Source: Asterias rubens
Lineage: Eukaryota > Echinodermata > Asteroidea > Forcipulatida > Asteriidae
DNA length: 64,000 bases
Assembly: GCF_902459465.1 (NCBI RefSeq)
Contig: NC_047073.1
Location: 7,379,036-7,443,035, forward strand
Direction: 5' to 3'
The notes beneath the pieces were generated by a model that saw nothing but the letters and a program-made list of their open reading frames with translations, searched no databases and was not told where the DNA came from. A program made the translations under genes and the position numbers. Below are positions 13,201 through 25,200 of this stretch, piece by piece. Within the stretch, counting starts at the first letter, position 1. Every line of letters starts with the position of its first letter.

Positions 13201-16200
13201 AGTGTAAAAGGAAATACTGTTGGATCGCACAAAAAAAAGACTTAGGCCCTAAAACACAATCTTTATACATGTAACACAACAAGAAGCGGTACCTTTAACA
13301 AATACGAAATCCAGCTTTATAATTTCTAAAACTTTAACTTGTCTTTGAATTATACAAATAAAAGTTCGGCAACTTAAAATCAGTAACCAGGCCGAACCAG
13401 ATTTAAAGTACAAACAGGATGTTCATACAATAATAATTATTCGTATTTGAAATAGCAAAAAGATCTCTTCAATAATGCAAACACATCAATATTTAGAAAA
13501 TCATCAGTATGACAATGTCCTTATCATGACCTTTATCGCGGTGTGGCCATCTTGTGGCCATTTTCTCTAATTCAAATCAATGTAACCAAAACGAGGTTGG
13601 AATGAGAAATAGCCAGAATCCTTTTTGTACAACAAATGTTATCATTCATTGCTGTTGTTAGATACAAGGAACACGACCAAGATGGTGGGAGCAATGACAA
13701 TGATCTGTAAAGATGTACCCACCTTAATTAATCTCGCCTCTTCTGCCGACGCAGTGCTACAGGTAGGCACGCCATCTACACTCCCTCCAGGTGACCTCTG
13801 CTTCAAATGCATCATTGCACTCTCCCCGTTAGATCCACTGTCCATCTGTGAGGGTGACGTCAATGACACACCAGACCCCGGGCTTTTAGTTCCGGGCAGA
13901 GAAGGCAAAACTGACCTGCTGGTGTCCTTAGTTCTAAACCCATTCTGAGTGACCCCTGATTGTCCGACTATTGAGTCTGTTTTATTCTTTATTGCACTGT
14001 CTAAAGTCGCACTTCCTCCTGCCTGTGTCCAAGGAGATATGGTTTCTTCGCGTTCGGAGATACCACCGATTAGAGCTGCGTAGACGTTCGGGTCTCGCTC
14101 GCTGGACAGACCCACCGGGCCGAGCCGGTGGACAAGCCGCGGTTTACTGGACAGCAGATCACCAACGCTCACACTGCCTGAGTTTGGAAAATCAAAGCCG
14201 AGACTGGAGGAAGCACTGCTCCGTTTCAACCGCTCCTCCATCAGCCTGAGAACTGCTGATTTATCTGCCGGTGATGAATTCATCTTACTGTCTCCACTTG
14301 GACTATGAATCTGACTCTCGCCAGAGTCTCTACGAACAGGAGACCCAGATAGGTTACCTGTTTCGTCTTCAGCTCCTTTGGGATTTGAATTTGTATAAGA
14401 TAATCTGACGTTTTGAGGTGGGGGAGGTGATGGGATGTCTAGGGTCAGCCGTTTCAAATCCACCGTTGATTTTGCGGCGGAGTTTCGGATCGCCACACGG
14501 CGCATCTTGGACGATCTGTTTCCGCCATCGGCGGTCGAGTTTGCGGAGGCAATTTTTCTACTCTTACTTTCCGTCCTGTCAGGCGGTCGCGTGGGTGGGG
14601 CACTTCGCACACCACAGCTGGGTCTTGCGGCCACTTTTCCGGTACCTTCTTCTGGGGTTGCCCATGTACCAACACTTTCATTGCTACCCGTGTCATCAGC
14701 ACCCGGTCCATGGGGGCACTCGGACTCCGTGTACGCTGTCGAGATTGCACGACCTACCATTGAGCTACCATCATCAGAATCTGCACGTTCGGTCCGATCC
14801 ACGATCGATTTCTGTGTACCACCGGAATCCGGGTTTTCTGATTTGAGAACATTTTGAACGCCTTTATTAACTTCTCGTGTCCTACTTAAAAAAATTGTTT
14901 TATCCGACGTCCCATCTTTGGTCGTTGAGGGAGCACTTTTCGGTGTAGGTTTTAGGTTTGCTGAGAGACTGCTGCTGACGAAATCTTCGAAATCTTCGAT
15001 TGTTGAGCAGTGTGTACTTGTCCAACAAAGATACGGTTGCCAACCTTCATTTTGGGTGCTTTTCGTAGTATCTAAAGGAGAAAATGTTTTTCATATTTTA
15101 ACTTGGATTTGGACCAAATCATGGTGAGCATCTGATTAATTGTACCTGCTTCGTATGACACTCCAATTAGATTGTTCTGACGTGGACCCAATCATAAGGC
15201 CTGCAGTAAGCATTAACAACTTACTAAGCACGAACAAACACTATTGGTAATTGTCAAAGACCAGTGTTCTCACAGTGTGTATCTCAACATATGCATAAAA
15301 GAACAAAACCTGTGAAAATTTGAGCTGTATTGGTCATCGGAGTTGGGAGAATAGGTGAAAGAAAAAACACCCTTGTTAGACGAATAATATGTGCTTTCAT
15401 ATAGGAATAATACTTCTAGCTGGAAGTCTTTTATTATTTCAGTAAGAATATACCTCTATTTAAAAATCTATGACATTTCAGAGGGAGTCGTTTCCCACAA
15501 TTGTTTTATACTAACAGCTCTCCAATGCTCGTTACCAAGTCAGTTTTTAAGTTAATATTTGTTTTGAGTAATTACCAAACGTGTACCTTCCTTTTTATTT
15601 AACAGAAACCGTTTACAAGACAAAATTCCATAAAGTTTACGTCGTTTAATTGTGATCCGTTGGTGCCCACTCATGTTTTGCTTATAGCAAACAAATTTGC
15701 TAATAAGTATTTTCAGCTTAACAGCTTTATTAAATTGGGCTCAGGATTCCATGTCAGGGTCCGAAAGATATTTTCGGACCCTTAGGGAATTAAAACCCAA
15801 ACCACAGTCCAAACCGGGATTCGAACCGGGTCACAGAAGTGAAAGGCAGGGGAGAAAACCATTAGGCCAACTTGAACGCCCAAAATATATTAATCAATTA
15901 AGACTATGCATACAAAACAGTGGTTTCCTTAGTAAGTTTGTTTAAAGGAAAAGTCAGCTTCCAAATAAAATCATTCACGAGTGTTTCGTTCATTGGCAGT
16001 CACGCAGAGCGTGTTTATATCCTTCATGCCTAATATTCGAAATAAAAAAGAGAGCAACAATCAAGACTGATAGCAAGAACGAACGTCAAGGTAACTATGA
16101 GAATGGTTTTTCCAGGTTGTTGCAAAAAAACAACAACAAAAAAACACTTGCTTGAAAATACAACAGCTCAGGCTGTGGAGTGCCATCATTGTGCTTCGTA

Positions 16201-19200
16201 CTGTCGTAATGAATTAAATTACAGGGCAACCACGAACAGGGTACAAAGTTTTCATCAGTGACCCACTCGACCTACGGCGGCCGACTTTGTCAGATTGTTT
16301 GGCATTAATATGCCGTTGTATAAAACACCACTGTGATATCTCATCATTATAACTGTCCCATCCGTTTTTAATGTCACACTAAAAGCCATTCATGGGAGAC
16401 AAACTGCCACTTAATGTGTTTGGGTTTTGTTACCCGTCTGCGTAATGTTCCATCATCATCATTTTTTATGACAGTTACATCACTTTAATGTTACATAAAA
16501 CCCATTCATGTGAAGGAAAATGCCTCATAACACGTGTGGGGATTAACATCCGGATACTTACAACTTGGCATTAGCTTTGTTATCTTAATGCTTTTTTAAT
16601 TATATTTTTCCAATTTAATAATAGCGAGAAGCAAGACAACTATTTAAGCCGAAGAGGACAACCGTATTGAAATATTCCATAGTATTAACAAGTTTTTAAA
16701 TAATATCCAAGTTATATAATGCAGGCTAAAACTCTTTATCCAGGTTTATTTTTGTCAAAATATTCTAGGGAATATGGCAAATTAATATACATATTTTGTA
16801 ATTTCTTAAAGAATTGTGTACAATAATTACAATTTCTCACATCTCACCTTTTTTCTTCTTGTTTTGTTTCTTGGACCACGCATCAATATCTGCAGGTTAT
16901 TAAAATTATTTTAAAAACCAATGAAAGTTAATAGATAACCAATATTATGTTAACAGCTGAAGATATAGGTCGATATTGAATTTACGAATGTATCGTCGCA
17001 ATTGGGAAAATAATAATCCCATGAGTCAACCCAATTACACTTAACCATAATTCTGCTTAACCATAATTCTACAGTTATTATTTCAGTTTTCAAGAAATAG
17101 GGGAAAAGGAACATGTGAATTTGAACAGCTGACAATGACAAGCCTGCGCAAGATTTTACTAAACCTGCGTTGTAATCTGAATAGTAATTAATTTAAGATA
17201 TTTATATGTAGACTATAACATTCTTGCTACCTGACCACGCAACAGATTTACGATTTGATTATCACAAAGGTTCCAATCAAAGATTATAATGTCTATTTTG
17301 ACCGATTAACCTAAATTTAGTGCTTACAGTACAAAATGGGTCCAATATCAACTTACCAATGGACTCGATGTCACATCCATCATGATCACCACTCCATCCC
17401 CTCAGCGTTTCCCAAGGCTCTGCTTTCACCCTGCAAAATGAAAACACATTGAAGCAGAAATTAGGGTTAGTTTTGTTTAAATTAACGTTTATGTATAGCA
17501 CTTATTGACAGATCTAAGAAAACTATACAAAGACAATAGTGGCACAGAACAAAATGTTCGGTTTTAACAGGCGTATGCAAACAAGATGAGTCTTGCAACA
17601 ATTTGAAGATGACAGAGATATATGGCGCTTCCCTAATGGTTAATGGGAAGAGAGTTCCACATTAGTGAGTCCCTGAGCAGAAGGAACTAAAAGAGCGGCA
17701 TTGCTAGTTTTGGGGATGGGGCATGCAGCCTGGGATGAGATCAGTATGAGATCTGAGGCCATTATCATGAGCATTTCGGATTTTGTATCAAACAAGGTCA
17801 TTATACAGACACTGATTAGATGTAAAGAGATATGCGTTTTAGACGAGAGAAACCATCAAAAAGCAAGGAGTTTGGAGCCCCCTCTCAGAACCATTATTAC
17901 CCCCACCCAAACACACCCGCCTTTGAAACTGTTGTAGATCAATGGTGCTTTCTCATTTTGCAGTTTCTCCAACGCTTATTTTCTAGCATTACATTAATTC
18001 CATTACTGTGTGCAAACATCACTCTAAACGGCGTTAACCCTGTTTCCATTAACAATGCTACTGTTGTCAGACACCAGCCCTATAACAAACAGATGACGTG
18101 TTTCACAAGTAAACATCATTTAACCGCAGGCAAATGTCATTATAATCAGCATTTTGTAAGCTGTGTCTCTGCTTGTGGGTATTATGTGATGTAATTTTGT
18201 TTTAATAGTGGGCAGCGAAAGTTGTGCGTTTCGGTTGTGTTTCTTCGTCAAGCTCATGATGTGGGTAAAACAAACTGTCCGGCATATTAGTGACGTCCGT
18301 GCCCAACCACAACAATTGCATTTCTACCAGTTGGTTACATCCTATTATGAGACTTTTGGAAGAATTAGTCAAATATGTTCAAACACTAAAAAGCAAGTAA
18401 AGGAGAACTCATCATGTTCGTATGACAATCTAAAACCACACAGTAAACATTCTATAAAATGTTGGCTTAATATTGTTTTGTGAAATGTAGGGGTCGGTGC
18501 CCAGAACCTTTAATTCACTTTGAACACCTTAAGGACCACATCTCCGACTCAAGGTCCTGTTTTGTGTACGAAACACCAAGCGGCTAAATAAAACGCTCCA
18601 GTGCAAAGTCACTTTGCAGACAAACGGTATCATGTAATCTTATCATATCCAGCATTTCACTGCAACGGACCAAACAAAAGGCTGGATCAATATTAACGGT
18701 GTGTTTATGGTTGACTTATCGATATTCCGTTCAGCTCGGATCTTTTAAAGACAACATTTCTCTTTAAACGTGTACCGGTGCTACCGGTACAAGGAAGCCG
18801 CCATTTTGGCACATGGCCTTGCTTCGTCTTCTTTCGCACTCGTTTGGGCGTTGCAATTTACCGCATGATTATGTATCTGCATGGTAACGCGTTCGATTCA
18901 AGCTTATAAAGGCTTCTATGGTGTCTACCTATTTCAGTCTAAAGTTCATTTATAATGTACGGTTAATTAGTGCCATTTAACTGTGTTTTAATTAAAGATT
19001 GACATCGTTCGCGGACATGATATCCTTGATAAAAGATCGTCGGGTATTTATTTGTGCCTATAGCTGCGGGCACTTTGAAGTTGCCATTTGTAACGCATTT
19101 GAAAGACAGATTTACTCAATATTGTGTTTTTGTCAAACAAAGGCTTATTTGACTCATGTACATGTAGCCTCAACCTCCAATTATTTCTTCCCATAATAGC

Positions 19201-22200
19201 ACTTCACAAAAAACATCTTTGGACTTCCCTCCCATATGGCACTTCACATGAAAACATCTTTGGGCTTAGATAAGATTGGAATACCGTGACCCAGTGATAT
19301 GCAATTTGGGCCTACTCGGTCATCTGAATCCTGCGCTTCGTTAAAGAGGACAGAAGGAGTTGTGGGTGAGCTGAGATCACCCACAGTAGGAGCTCATTTA
19401 GTCGGATTGATGCATTGACATCAAGCATTTTTATTAAACTGCTTTGATTTGATTTTTTTTAGAGCCTGCATCTCTTTCTTGAAGCATAAATCTTTTGACA
19501 AACAGAGTCGTAGGATTTACAAGATAATTATGAGAATAAAACACTCAAAATGTGAATGAATTCTGTGTTTTTGATTTGGGATTGCCTGTAAAGTGGCCCT
19601 TAGCTCCGAAGACGAGTGGGGTACAATGTTTGAAACATCGATACCACAAAGGCTCATTTCAGGGCCAACCCAAAATACACATGGTGTCACAGCAAGTTTC
19701 TAGTAACACCTGTATATTACTTCCTACGGTCTCTTTGAATTTATGCAAATTTCAGCCACCTAATACTCCACCATATTAAAGGCAGTGTAATTACTCAAAT
19801 AATTGTTATCATAAATCCTCACCCGATAACGAGTAATGGGGAGAGGTTGGTAGTATAAAACATTGTGAGAAACGCCTCTGAAGTGACGTAGTTTTCGAGA
19901 AAGAAGTATTTTTCCAAGAATTTGATTTCGAGACCTCAAGTTTAGAATTTGAGGTATCGAAATCAAGCATCTGAAAGCACACAACTTCGTGTGACAAGGG
20001 TGTTTCTTTTTTCATTATTATCTCGCAACTTCGACGACCGATTGAGCTCAAATTTTCACAGGTTTGTTATTTTATGCATAATTATGTTTAGATACACCAA
20101 GTGAGGGGATTGGTCTTTGACAATTATCAATAGTGTCCATTGTCTTTAATACAAGCCAATTACAACAGACGTGGACCTGTATCAAATTTGAAATTGAACC
20201 CGGCTGTGTACACATTGCCATGTTAGCCTGCGTGTACTTTGCCTGAATGAAAATAAACATTTCGTCCAGCTATGTCAAAAACGATATATTTAATATCAAC
20301 TATAGGATGTTGTCTTAAGGAATCAAGGGTCCAGTTGATAGTTTTGTGTAGAGTTTAAAAAGGTCAAGTTTCAATGGCGACAATATGGTTTACCGTTTCC
20401 ATAGTAACATGTGAGCTTTGATACCAACTTGACCTCTGAAACCAACGAGGAAGTAACGATGACTATAGTGCTCTGATTTTCGTGTGGGTTTTGGATGAAA
20501 GCAAATGTTTGATACTTGTTTTGTGTTTGGCTGACCCTTAGAATATTTGGCAGATATGTTACAATGAGGGTTTACAACCTTGCGAATTTTCAGAAATATT
20601 AAGGGGGACTCGTTTCGATTAGAACTGTCATACCGTTGTGGTTATTTTGTTTTTACTGGTCAGCCGGACCATATCTGGCAATGTGTTTCAGATGGACTGT
20701 CCGCTGACGTTCCAACCGGCATTTGGCCGGACCACCGCTAAAGCTTCGAGTCGAACCTGCCACTCAATTACAAAAAAACCTTCAATGTTTGTGTGTGAAA
20801 ATTGAAAACGTCCAAACATATCATGCACGAAAACAAAATGACAGTAACTGAACATAATATTCCGCATAGCGGCCCGGTGGGATTCGAACCGGGGTCACAG
20901 GGTTGGAAGGCAAGGCAAGACACTACAACATTCTAAAACGATACCATCTACAAAAATAACAACATAAACATTGAAACAAAATTGTTGATGTCCAATTGTC
21001 ACATGCTATTCGTGATCTGAAAACTCACTTTGAACTAGCTGACTTCCCTTTACTCGACGAGGATGCAGGAGTCGGACCCTTGCGATTCGAGGAGGCAGCC
21101 GACTTATTGGAGGAGTTATGCCACATACTGTGCACGTCAATCCAATGTTATCCCTCTATATAATAATAGTCAACCTCCATTCTTCGAGTTTAGCTAATCT
21201 GTCACAGTAGGCCCACCACACTGTCAACAATTATATCATAACTGTTTTCACAAGTTTGTTGCACGACGAGAGTTTTTGCAGCTACCGTCAGTTGGGCTGC
21301 AGTTTCCTCGTGTAGTTTTGCTGGCCACTGCTATCTCGTAAAATGTTGCCAACTTCATTGCCTTGAAGATATGGCTGGACTTGACGATATAATATCCAAA
21401 TTAATAAGCATGTCTGGTGATAATGTATAGACTACGGGTTCACTAGCTGCATTTGGAAATTCATAAGAAGACCAACTGAACAACCACCACTACACTAGTC
21501 CCGTATATTAAATATCCACAGTCGAATGAACACTTCACCATCAATCAGCCGTTGTTACTAAGCGAAGCCTTGTATGTGTTGTATGTCAGAAAGTTGGATC
21601 CATTGTCATGTCGTTCAATACACTGTAAACACTTTGTGCTTGAAGACCTTTTGTGTGTCATAATAGTAAAGTCGTCAGACACAAATTGTTGCGCATACTG
21701 CCAGCGACTAATGAATAGAGGGCCTACACTTACAATTTCCGTCATTATTAGCACCCAGTGGTTTGACTTTAATTAGGGGCGGGGGATTCTAAGAATTATT
21801 GGAGATGCTGCGAGATGGAACCGCAATGTTTTTTTGTTTTTTTAAAAGATGTATAAACATTCAATAGATGGAAATTTGCATCGGGGATAAAGGATATTTG
21901 GTTTTACCTATATAAACCGATATGTGTAAGCATTGCATACCAAGTACTTACCCGAGCTCTGTGAAAAGAATACCCAGGTGGGATTCGAACCCACGACCTT
22001 TGTAGTGTATTAACATAACATTAAGCATTCTCAAGCCAACAGTTCGCCCATGATATTATATAATGGGCAGTATCATATGGACGTTAAACCCTTGCTCTAT
22101 TAAGGTTAAACAGTAAATTGATAATGAAATTATAGCGTGCAGGTTTGATCGTTTTGTATCAATATTGCATGAACGATAATTGGCTGGGTTGCTCTGGTGT

Positions 22201-25200
22201 GGCGGTTTCAACTTTCCGCCCTGTTCAGTTTTCCGAATGACCAAATACGGTAACATTACGTCATGCGATGCCTGCGCACAGCAAGCAAAAGTAGTCAATT
22301 TTTAGTGCTGTATTGAGTCATCCGTGTTTAATACTCTCCGGTAGCTGTCATGGCGGCGTCCACGAGTACAACGAGCGGCGAACGCGTGGATCGTATGAGA
22401 GAATTTGGTGTGGCACAAGCAGTGTGACCTGCTTACAGCTGTACGCATGAATACGTGTAAAGATGGGGCAAGAGAATGTGACTAAACATAAAAGAATCGT
22501 AATAATAAACAATTTGGGGTCACTGAGAGAACTACAGTACTCGCCAGGGTACTCGCGGCTGTATTTTTGTCTGGCTACGTCACCCGGAAAACTGAACACG
22601 CCGGAAAGCTTAAACCGTTCCAACAACGTGGTAAAATGTCCGGCTACGTCACCCGGAAAACTGAACACGGCGGAAGACTGAAACCGCCACACCGGAACGA
22701 AACTAAATAATTAAAGGAACACGTTGCGTTGGATCGGTCGAGTTGGTCTATAAAAAAAGCGTTTGTTATAATATGTATGGGTAGAAAGATGCTGTAAAAG
22801 TAGAATACAATGATCCACCCAAACATGCCTCGAAATTGCACGGTTTTCTTTTTACCTCGTCGACTAACACGGTCAGCCATTTATGGGAGTCAAATTTTTG
22901 ACTCCCATAAATGGCCGACCGTGTTAGTTCGCACAGCAAAAGGAAAACCACGCAATTTCGAGGCAAACTTGTGTGGATTATTGTATTCTACTTTTAAATT
23001 ATCTTTCCAACGATATGCATTTTATAACAAACGGTTACAAACGCTTTTTCTATAGACCAACTCGTCCGATCCAAGGCAACGTGTTCCTTTAATGTGTTTC
23101 AACTCACCTGCAACTTGGATGCCTGCATGCTTCGTATTCGTAAGGCCAAGGGCAAGGGCAAATATTATTTGTTTTCCTTGATAAATGGCAACCTATGAGA
23201 ATTTTAAATTTCTACCCTTGGAGCATTTCAAGGGCATAATGGACTGGAGGCAATCGCCTTCTTGTCTCCGTCCGTGAAGTATCGTGCCCGCTTGGACTGT
23301 AGCATTATTATTTAGGGCATATAGCTTATGTAGCTAAACAGTTGCATGACATTGTGTACATAACCCGCACTTGTTTTTGTAGTGGAAAGTTTTTAGTTTT
23401 TTTTGTTTTTTTTTCAAGTCGACTGCCGGTGTCAGATGCAATTGTGTCCGACATGCAATGCTGTCCGCTCCGGACACTTTTGCATATGCAATCGTGTTCG
23501 GGCTATGCAAAAACCGTCCGGCGGACATGTACACGTATGTGCGCGCGTAAGCGAGCGTGCAGTGCACTTAAAGTGACGACGTATATATAAATTATGCAGC
23601 ATGAATATTCACGTATTTTATGATTGCAGCGCTACCCAACGGCCGAACATTTCCCATGTCATTCATGACATGCACTTACTTAGCTTGTAAAAGAAATGGC
23701 GAACGTGTTCCGTCGACCAAGGGCGTTTCATTTTGCACGGGGGCAGACACAACTGCATGTGCAAATGTGTCTGGGCGGACACAATTGCATTATGCAGCAG
23801 CGTCCGGGCGGACACGATGGCATAATGTAAAACCGTCCAGCGGACATTATTGCATATGCAATAATGTCCTCCGCATAGTATTGCATAGAGGACATAATTG
23901 CATGCGACACAAGCCGTCTGCTGGAGGTGATCCTTCCCTGAAAACAAACGAATTTCACCCTTCCCCGCCCCCTCCCCCTCTCTCTCTCTCTCTCTCTCCC
24001 CTTCTTTGTTTCTTTCTTTCTTGTTGTATTTTTAGGGGTGTTTGTTAGTGTTGGGGCGCTTGTTTGCTTGTTTGTCTGTTGGGGTGCTTTTGTTTGTTTT
24101 CTTGTTTGAATAACTGGTTTTGGGTGTTACAAGTAAATGGACCCGTTGCGTATGACGTCACAAGTCCAAAAGCGCCCTCACCGAGGTCAATTAAGGCTTA
24201 CCATTGGCTGAAAGTACGCGGTGCGTAAACGCTTGCCCCTTTGCTTGACGACTAAGGTTGGAAAACTATTTAGAAAGCCATAAATGCAAAGTAAAACTTG
24301 TTGACAAAATTTTACACAAACTATTCAACAAGTTGTCTTAAATTTGATGCAACGAGTTACTTTTGTGTTGATTGAAACTTTGCAGAAAATGTTGAACTTT
24401 GACACAACTTTATAACCATTAAATATTTGCTTACACTCAGCCGTCCATCAACCAGCACAATTTTTGGTATCGAGTTATTTTTTTATCAACAATAGAATGG
24501 TCTATTTCCTTGCTTGAAACATAGCCCCTATGGGTGGGAGGAATTATGGCAAAATAAAAATAACATGTAAGTGACCGTGGAAGTAAATTACCGGTGTGGC
24601 AGGACTCCCCCACCCCTCCCCAAAGCCATGATTATGTGAGTGTAAAAACTACGTCAATATATTAGCGCCCTCGTTTGAATCAACTTCGGTTCAACTTCCT
24701 GGGAAGCGACTGGGCTCATCCTCCCCATTGGGGGTGCACACTTAAAATCTTTGTTGTTTGTTTTTAATAGTGCAGTCAACCATATAGGAATACTTAAATG
24801 AACCATAGGGCAAGGACCAGGAATAGATCAAGTTAATTTAAAATTTAATATTGATGTCTTCCTTTACTTTTTATTTGTCTCTATATTTAGGCCCATAGGG
24901 CCGTGGAGGAAAAACATTGATCTATGAGTTATGACCTAATAATAACTTTCACTTTTTAAATTATTAGGTTTGCCAGCGTCAAATTATACAAGGACAATGA
25001 AGTCCGAGGCTGCCTAGCTTGATGAAATTAACGTTATTTTCCCATTAATTGCTTAACCTTCGCTACTGTCGCTGATAATTAATGATAAAGTTGACTTGAC
25101 CCGTAAATGAACTTGTCATGTTTTGAATGCATGGAGTTTTTACACAGTAATTCATTTTGACTCACCAATGACCTCGGCCCAGACGTCACCTCGTACTAAG

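Noticed and set aside
14418..14857. Plus-strand open frames opposite the 1349-nt exon
   Set aside because: They are shadows of the minus-strand Ser-rich exon, whose splice sites and phases fit its neighbours.
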